Assembly (NCBI RefSeq): GCF_002234915.1
Contig: NZ_NEWD01000005.1
Coordinates: 25,337 to 89,336, forward strand
Reading direction: 5' to 3'
Source: Bifidobacterium vansinderenii
GTDB lineage: Bacteria > Actinomycetota > Actinomycetes > Actinomycetales > Bifidobacteriaceae
Length of the DNA stretch: 64,000 bases
The notes below the pieces were generated by a model. That model worked only from the letters and a program-made list of their open reading frames with translations. It was not told the origin of the DNA and searched no databases. A program made the translations under genes and the position numbers. Below, piece by piece: positions 8,648 to 17,178 of the stretch (positions are counted from its first letter, which is position 1; the number at the start of each line of letters is the position of its first letter).

Positions 8648-9948
8648 CACGCCGCCCCCGTCTCGGCTTCGACGCCCTGCACGGCATTCCGCGAGCGCAG
8701 ACCGCCGCCAGGCACGAAGATGGAGGGGCGGGCATCGGCGGTAACGGACGAGCCTTCCCCGTTCACCGTGACGGCCGTCTCGGCATCGGCGTCGGTCTCG
8801 AAATCGGCGGGCCGGCCTTCCGCCATAGCCTGCGCCTTGTCGGCCCGCGCCCGCTCCTTCAGCAGTCGCTCGTGCAGCTTCCGCCGGTGGCGTTCCGTCC
8901 TGATCTCCTCGCGGGCGCGCACGGTGGCAGCCCTGCGCTCGCGACGGGCCGCCTCCCGGTCCAACGCCGCCGGCGAGATGCCAAGCAGTAGCGCCTTGGC
9001 CGCCAGGTATCCGCCGATTCCCGCGGCCAGCGCGATGGTCGAGATTCCCAGAATGACCACTGCGGCCACCAGCAGCCAGCCGGCCACGCCCAAGGTCGGG
9101 ATGCTCGTCGTCATGTCGTTCCCCCTGCTTGTCGTTGCGGAGTCCGCAGCCGATGCCGCGGCGTTCGTCGTGTCGTTCGTACCGTTATCTTGCGTGTTCG
9201 CGCCATCCTGCTGACCGGTGCCGGCGGCAGCCGACTGATCGGCCTGGTTTGCGTCGGACCCATCCGTGGTCTCGGTGGCGGACTGGCCGGCCGCGGACTG
9301 ACCATTCGTGGCCTGGTCGTCATTCGTCTGCTGCGCCGATGATGAACCAAACGTCATCGGCGTGAATGTCTCGTTGGTGGCGTTGGCCACGCCGTGCGCG
9401 CCGATCGTGATGATGCCGCACTGCACAGCCGTGCAGTCGACGCTCACCGGATTGTTCGACCGGTCGACGCTGGTGAATTTCGCGCCGGGCACCGTGATCG
9501 TTGCGCGCCACGTGCCGTCGGACGCGATCTGCCCGCCGTTGGCCGCCGACGCCGTGGGATCGCCCGGGAACGCGACGAACACGTCGTACCCCGTCGGATT
9601 GTTCTCGTCGTCGGGCACGTACCGGTAGGTCTCGCCGGTCACGCCGCCCTTTGACGGCTTCCATGAATCCCCGTTCGGATCGCTGACCCATCCGAACAGC
9701 ACGTAGATGCCGCCAAACCCGCCCTGCACCGACTGGAATCCGCTACCCGACAGGTCCACCGTGGTCGCGGCGTCCGGGTTCAGCGTGCCGCCCTGCACCG
9801 AAACCGACACCGTGGCGCCGGCCGCCCGCACGGGAACCGAACCCACCGTTCCGACCGTCGCCAGCGCGGCCAATGCGACCAGCATGGCGACCATCATCGC
9901 CGCCAGACGGGCGGGCGCCTTCTGCCTCATCGTCCTCGTCACCTTCAT
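8647..9948 (-). CDS. Membrane-anchored surface protein of heme cluster
   Basis: 433 residues: signal peptide (ending VRA, about residue 42), an extracellular beta-rich domain (about 45-200), a Gln/Asn/Thr/Ala-rich stalk, a membrane segment (about 290-325) and a basic Arg-rich cytoplasmic tail. It has no HtaA domain. Its ectodomain pattern (GTLNPDAATTV, GGIYVLFGWV, GTWRATITVP, CGIITIGAHG) matches the two modules between HtaA and Fn3 domains in the large protein at 13460-16639. The ATG at 9948 has GGAG four bases upstream and lies 7 bases after the ABC ATPase stop, so it is part of the transporter operon. A role as a heme relay or scaffold is inferred from context only. Confidence 0.75.
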   Translation of the reverse strand: MKVTRTMRQKAPARLAAMMVAMLVALAALATVGTVGSVPVRAAGATVSVSVQGGTLNPDAATTVDLSGSGFQSVQGGFGGIYVLFGWVSDPNGDSWKPSKGGVTGETYRYVPDDENNPTGYDVFVAFPGDPTASAANGGQIASDGTWRATITVPGAKFTSVDRSNNPVSVDCTAVQCGIITIGAHGVANATNETFTPMTFGSSSAQQTNDDQATNGQSAAGQSATETTDGSDANQADQSAAAGTGQQDGANTQDNGTNDTTNAAASAADSATTSRGNDMTTSIPTLGVAGWLLVAAVVILGISTIALAAGIGGYLAAKALLLGISPAALDREAARRERRAATVRAREEIRTERHRRKLHERLLKERARADKAQAMAEGRPADFETDADAETAVTVNGEGSSVTADARPSIFVPGGGLRSRNAVQGVEAETGAA

Positions 9949-9955
9949 CGATCTC

Positions 9956-10888
9956 CTAACTCACACCATCGCTCGAGCCATTCGCAACGTCGGCTTCAGC
10001 GCCCACGCCATCACCCACGCCAACGCTGCATCGGCCATACACGTTGCGCGCCACCACCGGTCGCCCTGGCACGATGATCAGCCCGCCGTCCGGATGCCGC
10101 AGCACGTCGATCGGGCACTGGTACACGTCGCTGAGCAGCTGCGGGGTCAGCACCTCCTCCGGCGTGCCCAGCGCGCGCAGCCGGCCGCGCTCCAGCAGCG
10201 CCACACGATCCGCCCACGCGGCAGCCGCATCCAGAGCGTGCACGATCACCACCACCGCGCAGCCGGCAGCCGCATACTCGCGACCCACACGCATCAGCAT
10301 CTCCTGATGCTTCACATCCATGGCCGCGGTCGGCTCGTCCAGCAGCAGGATCGGTGCGGTCTGGGCCAGCACGCGGGAGAACGCGGCACGACCGCGCTCG
10401 CCGCCGGACAGCGACGCGTACACGCGGTCGGCAAGCGCCGTCACCTCGGTCGTGGCCATGGCGTCGTCAACGATCACGTCGTCGTTCATCTCCTGCGCAG
10501 TGCCCTCCCACGGAGCGCGGCCCATGCGCACGATGTCTCGCACGGAGAACGGGAACGTCACGTCCACGGACTGCAGCAGCACCGATCGGCGCATGGCCAG
10601 CTCCGTGGAATCCCATACGCCGGCGGGCTTGCCGAACAGGGAGATCTCGCCGTCGGTGAGCGGCACGTCCCCGGTGATGGCGTTGAGCAGCGTCGATTTC
10701 CCGGCGCCGTTCGGGCCGACGAGCGCCAGCAGTTCGCCGGCACGCACGTCAAGGGCCACGCCCCGAAGCACGGCGCGCTCGCCGATGCTCACGCTCACGT
10801 TCGACAGTTCGAGTACGCAGTCGCCCGGTTTGGGCATATCGGGCGCAAGATGATCCGTGCGCCACGGCAGTGAAAGAGTCATGGTCAT
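9956..10888 (-). CDS. hmuV: Heme/iron-type ABC transporter ATPase
   Basis: 310-residue cytoplasmic ATPase of the FecE/HmuV type that powers the permease encoded just upstream. Walker A is GPNGAGKST, the signature LSGGE, Walker B ILLLDEPTAAMD and the switch His lies in VIVHALD. The C-terminal 30 residues or so are Gly/Val/Ala-rich and not part of the fold. The ATG at 10888 overlaps the permease stop as ATGA, which decides the start. The hmu name rests on the neighbouring HtaA genes; by sequence alone a siderophore or cobalamin importer would look the same. Confidence 0.9.
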   Translation of the reverse strand: MTMTLSLPWRTDHLAPDMPKPGDCVLELSNVSVSIGERAVLRGVALDVRAGELLALVGPNGAGKSTLLNAITGDVPLTDGEISLFGKPAGVWDSTELAMRRSVLLQSVDVTFPFSVRDIVRMGRAPWEGTAQEMNDDVIVDDAMATTEVTALADRVYASLSGGERGRAAFSRVLAQTAPILLLDEPTAAMDVKHQEMLMRVGREYAAAGCAVVVIVHALDAAAAWADRVALLERGRLRALGTPEEVLTPQLLSDVYQCPIDVLRHPDGGLIIVPGRPVVARNVYGRCSVGVGDGVGAEADVANGSSDGVS

Positions 10889-12003
10889 GCCCAGCCTCCC
10901 GACTTGGAGCGGCTGCGTCGCAGCAGCCAGAAGAAGAACGGTCCGCCGACCAACGACGTGAGCATGCCGATCGGCAGGTCGGCGAACGCGATGGTCGTGC
11001 GCGCGGCGAAGTCGGCGATCGTCAGCAGGAGCGCACCGCCCAGCGCGGACGCGGGCAGCAGCGTGCGATACCCCGGTCCGAGGATCATGCGCAGCAGGTG
11101 CGGCACCACGAGTCCGACGAACGAGATGATGCCGGCGAACGCCACGGCCGACGACACGAGCAACGCCACGGCCAGCATGGCGATGAACCGCAGTCGTTCC
11201 ACGTTCACGCCGAGGTGACGGGCGGGGCGTTCGCCCAACGACAGCAGGTCGAGTCGGCGGGCCAGCGTCTGCACGATGATCATGCCGATCACGCACATGG
11301 GTGCCACGAGCGCCACCTGCTGCCAGCGGCTGCCGTTGAACGAGCCCATCTGCCAGAACACGATCTGGTCGCGCGCGCTGGTCGGCGCGGCGAACGTGAA
11401 GAACGCGATGAGTGCGCCGGCGATGGCGTTCACGGCCACGCCGGTGAGGATCAGCGTGACGATCTCGGTACGGCCGCCGCGACGGGCCAGCAGATACACG
11501 GCCACCGTGGTGCCCAGTCCGCAGACGAACGCGAGGAACGGCGTGGTGAACGATCCGAGAAACGTCCAGCCCATGAGGATCGAGCAGCTGGCGCCCACGG
11601 CCGCGCCCGACGATACGCCGACGGTACCCGGTTCGGCCAGCGGATTGCCGAACACGCCCTGCATCACCGCACCGGCCACGCCGAGTGCCGCGCCGACGAC
11701 AACGGCCATGGCGATGCGCGGGAACCGCACGTTCCACAATGCCTCGTTGCCGAACGCGCGGGACGGTCCGTCGAGCCAGTGGATGCCGATGCGGTTGAGC
11801 ACCGATCCGATCACCTGGTCGAAGGGGATGATGAGCTGGCCGAGTGATGCGGAGACGACGATCATGACGATCAATGCCACCGTCATGACGAGGAACGTGA
11901 CGGCGGTTCGACCCATGCGCGGTTCGGCGGCGAGGCCGAGGTTTGCGGCGTTGGTTCGTATGTGATCGGCCCGCTGCGGGCGTTGTGTCGTTGCTGCGCT
12001 CAT
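10885..12003 (-). CDS. hmuU: FecCD-family ABC permease, probable heme importer
   Basis: 372 residues with the multi-span BtuC/FecCD fold. Family motifs include LWNVRFPRIAMAVVVGAALG, GAVMQGVFGNPLAEPGTVGV and GIISFVGLVVPHLLR. It forms the inner-membrane channel, presumably as a homodimer with the ATPase. It is coupled by ATGA overlaps at both ends, with the binding-protein gene upstream and the ATPase gene downstream, which implies translational coupling and fixed stoichiometry. Confidence 0.92.
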   Translation of the reverse strand: MSAATTQRPQRADHIRTNAANLGLAAEPRMGRTAVTFLVMTVALIVMIVVSASLGQLIIPFDQVIGSVLNRIGIHWLDGPSRAFGNEALWNVRFPRIAMAVVVGAALGVAGAVMQGVFGNPLAEPGTVGVSSGAAVGASCSILMGWTFLGSFTTPFLAFVCGLGTTVAVYLLARRGGRTEIVTLILTGVAVNAIAGALIAFFTFAAPTSARDQIVFWQMGSFNGSRWQQVALVAPMCVIGMIIVQTLARRLDLLSLGERPARHLGVNVERLRFIAMLAVALLVSSAVAFAGIISFVGLVVPHLLRMILGPGYRTLLPASALGGALLLTIADFAARTTIAFADLPIGMLTSLVGGPFFFWLLRRSRSKSGGWA

Positions 12004-13220
12004 TGCGCATCCTCCTGATTCGGGGTCTCGTTCTGGGTGTCCGAGGGCTGGTACGCGAGGTCCGGTGCGTACACGGCGGTGGCGAGCGCGGCGAGCACCT
12101 GCGCGGTCTGCGGTCCGAAGCTCATGATTTCGTAGTCGCTCATGTCCACCACCCGTCGGTGCTCGCCGGCGGGGGTCTCCTTGATTCCAGGCAGATCGAG
12201 CATGCCGTCCACGCCGCCGGCCGATTCCACGCCGAGCGTCATGGCGAGGATCACGTCTGGCGCGGCCTTGATCAGGGCTTCGGCGTTGGTCGGGGACATG
12301 CCGGCGAATCCGACCTCCTTGGCCACGTCCACGCCGCCGATCGACTGGATGAGCGAGTCTGCGCCCGAGCCTTCGCCGAACCAGTAGTAGATCGACGTGC
12401 CGCGCACGTAGAGGAACACGATGCGTGGTCTGCGATCGGTGTCCTTGGGTACGAATCGTTCGTTGATTGCCTCGATGGTCTGGTCGATTTCGCTGTTCGT
12501 GCGTTCGACGAGTTGTTTGCCGAGTTCGCTCACGCCGAGCGCGTCGGCCACGGCCTGGATCTGCGTGCCGACGCCCTTGACGCCCTGATCGCTGACGAGC
12601 GGGATGAACACGACGGGGACGCCGGACTGGCGCAGCTGCAGCTGCACGTCGTACGGTCCGATGCTCGTGTCGGTGATGATGACGGTGGGCGACAACGCCA
12701 TGATCGCCTCGGCGTTGAGATCCATGCCGTTGGCGGTCACCTTGGGCAGCTTGTCCATGCCGGACGAGCCGGTGGCGGTGTCGCGGCCGACGAGGTTGCA
12801 GCCAAAGCCGAGCGCGTAGACCGCGGCGGCGAGACCGCCGTTCTGGTTGAGCGCGAGGATTCGCGTGGTGTCGGTGACGGTCTGTTCAGGGCCGTCGGCA
12901 CTGGTGACGGTGACGGGTAGCGTCTGCCGTTCGAAGGGCGCGTTGCTGACGGGGATGATCTGATCCGACCTGGTGTACGCGGTGGTCGGTCCTTCGATGG
13001 TGCGGGGGTTGCTGAGTTTTGCCGCGGTGACGTCGGGCAGTTCCGGCGGGTTCGGTTCGGTGGATGCGTCCGGCACGGTGCATGAGTCGAGACTTGCCTC
13101 GCTGATGGTGCCGATGTTGGCGCAGCCCGCCACGGACAGCAGGCATGCGACTGCGATCACCGACGCCAGCAGCGCACGGGCGCCACGGCGAAGATCGCGG
13201 CTCATATGTCCGATGTTCAT
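12000..13220 (-). CDS. hmuT: Heme-type ABC substrate-binding lipoprotein
   Basis: 406-residue class III solute-binding protein. A signal peptide with lipobox LSVAGC predicts lipid anchoring at about Cys33. The body shows the helical-backbone fold of HmuT/FhuD proteins (NGGLAAAVYALGFGCNLVGRD, EAIMALSPTVIITD, GFAGMSPTNAEALIKAAPDVIL). It should accept heme from the HtaA proteins and dock on the permease. The ATG at 13220 has an AGAGGA site about 9 bases upstream. It is first in the five-gene leftward run 13220-6104. A 239-base repeat-rich gap separates it from the large HtaA gene, so it may have its own promoter. Confidence 0.88.
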   Translation of the reverse strand: MNIGHMSRDLRRGARALLASVIAVACLLSVAGCANIGTISEASLDSCTVPDASTEPNPPELPDVTAAKLSNPRTIEGPTTAYTRSDQIIPVSNAPFERQTLPVTVTSADGPEQTVTDTTRILALNQNGGLAAAVYALGFGCNLVGRDTATGSSGMDKLPKVTANGMDLNAEAIMALSPTVIITDTSIGPYDVQLQLRQSGVPVVFIPLVSDQGVKGVGTQIQAVADALGVSELGKQLVERTNSEIDQTIEAINERFVPKDTDRRPRIVFLYVRGTSIYYWFGEGSGADSLIQSIGGVDVAKEVGFAGMSPTNAEALIKAAPDVILAMTLGVESAGGVDGMLDLPGIKETPAGEHRRVVDMSDYEIMSFGPQTAQVLAALATAVYAPDLAYQPSDTQNETPNQEDAQ

Positions 13221-13258
13221 GGATTGGATTCCTCTTCCTCAGAGCATGCGTTTGTAGT

Positions 13259-13300
13259 GCTCCCTCCCTTGGAGGGGATGTCATAGCGACTGTCGTGACG
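13259..13300. repeat. Intergenic hairpin repeat, copy 3
   Basis: CTCCCTCCCTTGGAGGGG followed by an ATGTCATAGCGACTGTCGTGACGG arm. This is the variant with a TGTCACGACG-type second hairpin, in the gap upstream of the hmuT-like gene. Confidence 0.5.
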
Positions 13301-13314
13301 GAATAGTTCGGACG

Positions 13315-13368
13315 TTCTCCCTCCAAGGGAGGGAGATGTCACGACGCCCGTCGTGACAGAGGGAGGGA
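13315..13368. repeat. Intergenic hairpin repeat, copy 4
   Basis: A CTCCCTCCAAGGGAGGGAG palindrome, then TGTCACGAC/GTCGTGACA and GAGGGAGGG. Good copy of the TGTCACGAC variant. Confidence 0.65.
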
Positions 13369-13371
13369 TCC

Positions 13372-13391
13372 AGCACCTGAAACCAGGTGCT
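13372..13391. terminator. Short perfect hairpin between HtaA and hmuT genes
   Basis: AGCACCTG and CAGGTGCT with a 4-base AAAC loop, sandwiched between two repeat copies 69 bases after the HtaA stop (reading leftward). No U-tract follows, so it could equally be a processing or stability element. Confidence 0.4.
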
Positions 13392-13398
13392 CCTGCAT

Positions 13399-13448
13399 CC
13401 CTCCCTCAGTCCGCCTGCGGCGGCCAGCTCCCTCCCATGGAGGGAGCA
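13399..13448 (-). repeat. Two-hairpin intergenic repeat, copy 5
   Basis: Minus-oriented copy with the CTCCCTCCATGGGAGGGAG palindrome, a CTGGCCGCC/GGCGGACTG hairpin and GAGGGAGGG, starting about 12 bases after the large HtaA gene stop. Confidence 0.7.
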
Positions 13449-13459
13449 CTGCCTAGGCG

Positions 13460-16400
13460 TCAGTCGCGGCTCATGCGGCGGCGAGCGGCGAGCGCGATGC
13501 CCGCGCCAGCGACGAGCACGACGGCGGCGCCGAACACGCCCAGCACGGCGGAGCCGGTCTTGCTCAGCGTGGCGGTCTTCTTGGCTGTGTTGTTGGTGTT
13601 CGCGCCGTTCGCGGCATTGGTGTTCGTCGAGGTGGACGAGCCCGTGCCGTTGTTCGCTGACGTGGATCCGGTCGAACCGGAGTTGCCGTTGGTGGTACCA
13701 GTCGATCCGTTGCCGTTGTCGGCAGAGCCGTTGCCGTTGCTATCGTTGTCGCCGTCGGTGTTCGGGGCGGCCACAGTCACCGGCATCGAGGCGGACACTG
13801 CGGTGTCGTCGATGGTGGCCTTAATGGTCACGGTCACAGCGCCGGACTTGAGTGCGGTCACGGTGGCCTTGTCGCCGGACTTGGCGGCAGTCACCTTGGC
13901 CACGGCGGCGTCGGAGGACTCCCATGCGACGGTCACGTCGTCGGTGTTCTCGCCGGCGATCACGGCGTTGACGGTCGCCTTGCCGTCCACGTCGAGCTTG
14001 AGCTCGGTGATGGCCTTGCCGTCGGCGTCGGCGAACGTCAGCTTCGGGGCGATCGGCGCGGGGGCCACGGCGGCGTCGGACTGTCCGGCGGCGCTGGTGC
14101 CCTTGGCGTTCTTGGCGGTCACGGACGCGGTGTATTCAGTGGCCGGATCCAGCTTGGAGAAGGCGTGCTGGAACGTGTTGGCGTCCACGTCGGCGGTCAG
14201 GGCGGAGGCCTTGACCTTGGCGGCGGAGGCGTCCTTCGGGGTGAGGGTCACGGTGTAGCCGGTGATCGCGGAACCGCCGTTGTCCTCGGGCTTCTCCCAG
14301 CTGACGAGCAGCTCGTGGACGGCACCCTGCTTCACGGTCACGTTCTGCGGGGCGGACGGCTTGGTGGCCTCGGTGGGGGTCACGGCGGCGGAGGCGACGG
14401 ACGGGGCCGACGTGCCGGCTTCGTTCTTCGCTACGACGGTTGCCGTGTAGGAGACGCCCTTGGCGGTCAGGCCGTCGAACGTGGCGGAGGTGGCGTCGGC
14501 GGCCACGTCACGCGTGATCGGGGCGCCGGTGGACGGGGTGAGGGTCACGGTGTAGCCGGTGATCGCGGAACCGCCGTCGGACGGCACCTTCCATTCCACC
14601 TTCACCGATCCGGCGGCCGGCACGGATGCGGTCGGCTTGGCCGGAGCGTCCGGAACCTGGGCCTGGGCCTTGAGCGCGATGGGCTTAGCGGTGTCGAGAC
14701 GACGGTCGGTCAGCGACAGTCCGTGCGCGGCGGTGGTGCCCACCACGTAGTTCTTGCCGTACTGGAACGTGTCGGCGGGGATCGTCACGGTGGTGGTGAA
14801 TTCGCCGTTCTTGATGTCGGCGGCCTTGATCCAGGCGGCCTTGACGAAGTCCTTGGCGCTGGACGGGTTCTGTCCGGCGTTCCACACGTCGGTGTCGGCG
14901 ACCACCACGTAGGCGCCGTAGAACGCGGCGCCGCCGGTGAAGCCGGTGCCCTTCACGGTGAAGGTGGTCTCCTTGGACGGGTCGATGTTGGTGGTCGGCG
15001 TCACGGTGATGGCCGGGGTGGAGGTCGGGTCGGCGTTCGGTGTCACGGCGTCGGAGGACGGGGATGCGGCCGACGTGCCGACCTCGTTCTTGGCGACCAC
15101 GCTGGCGGTGTACGACACGGCCGGCGCGGTGAGCTTACCGAATGTGGCGGAGGTGGCGTCGGCGGCCACGTCCTGCGTGATCTGATCACCGGTGGACGGG
15201 GTGAGGGTCACGGTGTAGCCGGTGATCGCGGAACCGCCGTCGGACGGTGCCTTCCACTCAACCTTCACCTGGTACGGGTCGGCCATGGTGCCGGCCACGG
15301 TCGCGGTCGGCTTGGCCGGTGCGGCGGGCGCGGTGGCCTCGGGTTCGGCGGCCTTGAGGGTCAGGGCCACGGCGTGGTCGAGGTTGCGGTTGGTCACGGA
15401 CAGCATGTGCGCGGCGAACGTACCGACCACGTACTCCTTGTTCGGGTCGAGCGTGTTGGCGGGGATGTCGAGCGTCTGGGTCCAGTTGCCGTTCTTGTCG
15501 AGGTTGGCGTAGCCGTCCTTCGGATCATTGGCGGGGCGCACCCACTTCTGGATGGCGAAGGCGCTCTGGTCGGTCGGGACCTTGCCCGGCTCCCACACGG
15601 ACTTGTCGGCGATCACCACGTAGGTGCCGTAGGCGGCGCCGGAACCGGTGTATCCCTTACCGGTCACGGTGATCTGCTGGTCCTTGGTCGGGTCGATGAC
15701 GGTCGGGTCGGCGGACAGCGTGCCGACGTTGCCCACCTTGCTCGGGTCCTCGGCGGTCTTGGTGGTGTAGGCCACGGTGATCGGAGTCGGGGCCTTGGCC
15801 TTGGCGTTAGCGTCGGAGGAGCCGCTGTTGTACCAGTAGGAGGCCTGACCGGTCTTGTCCTGGAAGGTCACGAAGTCCTGCGGCCAGGAGCCGCCGTCGG
15901 GGGCTTCGGTGGTCTTGATGGAATCGTATTCGGGGGTGACGGTGAAGCCGGTGTCGGTCACCTTCACGTTCTTCAGCTCGGCGATGGTCTGGTTTTCGGC
16001 CACGGGCAGCTTGCTCCAGGTGCCGCCACTGCGGTCGGTTCCGTAGCCGGAAAGGTCGGCGGTGAGGGTGGCGGTGCCGTCGGCGTTCACCTTCAGCTCC
16101 GGGTCGGCGGCGAACCAGTAGGTCATGCCGCCGTAGAACGCCACGGTGAAGGAGCCCTTCCACGTGATGTCCGCGGTGTTGGAGGAGGCGTCGATGGTGC
16201 CGGTGCCCTTGCTGAAGTTCACGGTGGCGCCGGTGGAGGTTCCGCTGCCGCCCATATACGGCTGAGCCGCGGCGCCACTGGCGGTGAGGCACTTGGTGTC
16301 CCAGGTCGGGGTCACGGTCAGGTCGCCCTTAGCGTCGGGGTACGTGATGCTCACGTTGCCGTCCGTGGCCCGGAAGCCGGGCTTCGGATTGTCGGCGGTC

Positions 16401-16639
16401 CACGCGGTCATCGCCTTGCCCGTGTCGCCGGCCTCGCCGGCGGAGATGAAATTGCAGCCGCCGGCCCATGCGCCGCCGCTGGCGATCTTGCTCAGGCTCC
16501 AGCTCAGCGTGGCGTCGCTGGTGGTCTTGGCGGTCGCGTCGGCGGCGGACGCCACCGGTACGATCAGTCCGGCGCCCATCGTGGCCGCTGCGACCACGGA
16601 GGCGAGCGCCGCGGCTCGTTTCCTGCTGTTGAAGAACAC
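13460..16639 (-). CDS. Cell-wall HtaA heme-binding protein with Fn3 repeats
   Basis: About 1059 residues. Order: signal peptide (1-32); HtaA domain (about 42-292; GGMTYWFAADP, TGQASYWY); two modules like the ectodomain of the 8647-9948 protein (about 306-430 and 543-657); Fn3-like domains (about 440-534, 662-755, 758-860); a Big2-like domain (about 865-955); a Ser/Thr/Asn/Gly spacer; and a sortase-type end LSKTG plus hydrophobic stretch plus RRR. It probably exposes the heme site beyond the wall. The GTG at 16639 is chosen because GAAAGGA lies 7 bases upstream and directly precedes the signal peptide; an ATG 48 bases earlier lacks a ribosome site. Unlike its two sister domains, it lacks the TIH(L/V)AD segment. 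Confidence 0.87.
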   Translation of the reverse strand: MFFNSRKRAAALASVVAAATMGAGLIVPVASAADATAKTTSDATLSWSLSKIASGGAWAGGCNFISAGEAGDTGKAMTAWTADNPKPGFRATDGNVSITYPDAKGDLTVTPTWDTKCLTASGAAAQPYMGGSGTSTGATVNFSKGTGTIDASSNTADITWKGSFTVAFYGGMTYWFAADPELKVNADGTATLTADLSGYGTDRSGGTWSKLPVAENQTIAELKNVKVTDTGFTVTPEYDSIKTTEAPDGGSWPQDFVTFQDKTGQASYWYNSGSSDANAKAKAPTPITVAYTTKTAEDPSKVGNVGTLSADPTVIDPTKDQQITVTGKGYTGSGAAYGTYVVIADKSVWEPGKVPTDQSAFAIQKWVRPANDPKDGYANLDKNGNWTQTLDIPANTLDPNKEYVVGTFAAHMLSVTNRNLDHAVALTLKAAEPEATAPAAPAKPTATVAGTMADPYQVKVEWKAPSDGGSAITGYTVTLTPSTGDQITQDVAADATSATFGKLTAPAVSYTASVVAKNEVGTSAASPSSDAVTPNADPTSTPAITVTPTTNIDPSKETTFTVKGTGFTGGAAFYGAYVVVADTDVWNAGQNPSSAKDFVKAAWIKAADIKNGEFTTTVTIPADTFQYGKNYVVGTTAAHGLSLTDRRLDTAKPIALKAQAQVPDAPAKPTASVPAAGSVKVEWKVPSDGGSAITGYTVTLTPSTGAPITRDVAADATSATFDGLTAKGVSYTATVVAKNEAGTSAPSVASAAVTPTEATKPSAPQNVTVKQGAVHELLVSWEKPEDNGGSAITGYTVTLTPKDASAAKVKASALTADVDANTFQHAFSKLDPATEYTASVTAKNAKGTSAAGQSDAAVAPAPIAPKLTFADADGKAITELKLDVDGKATVNAVIAGENTDDVTVAWESSDAAVAKVTAAKSGDKATVTALKSGAVTVTIKATIDDTAVSASMPVTVAAPNTDGDNDSNGNGSADNGNGSTGTTNGNSGSTGSTSANNGTGSSTSTNTNAANGANTNNTAKKTATLSKTGSAVLGVFGAAVVLVAGAGIALAARRRMSRD

Positions 16640-16686
16640 TGGTGTTCCTTTCTCATTCCCCAGTGCCCGCTTGCGAAGCGTCGGCA

Positions 16687-16712
16687 TCGTCGCAATGGTG
16701 TCATTGCGACGA
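16687..16712 (-). promoter_or_regulatory. Leader hairpin upstream of HtaA gene
   Basis: A perfect 11-base stem (TCGTCGCAATG and complement) with a 4-base loop, ending 48 bases before the GTG start. It could be an mRNA leader structure or an operator. No ligand or regulator is evident. Confidence 0.45.
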
Positions 16713-17178
16713 CGTGCATCCGTCGTTTCCGGTCATGGATCGGTGATCCCCGACCGTCAGATAAGACCTGATGTCCGTCGTCCGATGATTGACATGAGAC
16801 ATTCGGAGCCACGCTTCCACGTCTGTGAAATCCACGAATCGTGGTCGCACGGCAGATCCGAGGTGTTCCATGTCGGGCGGGCATCGGCGTCAGCGCTCCG
16901 ACAGGACGATCCCGGCATGCATCAACCATCGACCCGTCGTCGGCCGTCACCGACTTCGTGTTTTTTCGTTTCGGCCATCGGTTCGCGCCGTCGTGGGGCA
17001 CGATCCGCTGGTCCAAGCGTCGGTTCAGTCGCCGGCTGGTGCCGTCGGCTCGGTCGACCGCGATGATCATGACGATCCTGCGGGATATTCCAACACTGCA
17101 TGTTCCACGACCGTCGCCTCGACTGCTCAATGTGTGTATGACAGGCGCGGTTCGTGAAGAACACCCGCACGATACGAC

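Noticed and set aside
10889..12010. In-frame upstream extension of the ABC ATPase to 12010
   Set aside because: The extra residues are Arg/His-rich antisense-like sequence overlapping the permease; the ATGA start at 10888 fits the ATPase fold.
14165..16771. 868-codon Gly/Val-rich plus-strand frame
   Set aside because: It is the complement of the repetitive HtaA/Fn3 gene; its Gly-rich repeats mirror the Fn3 repeats.
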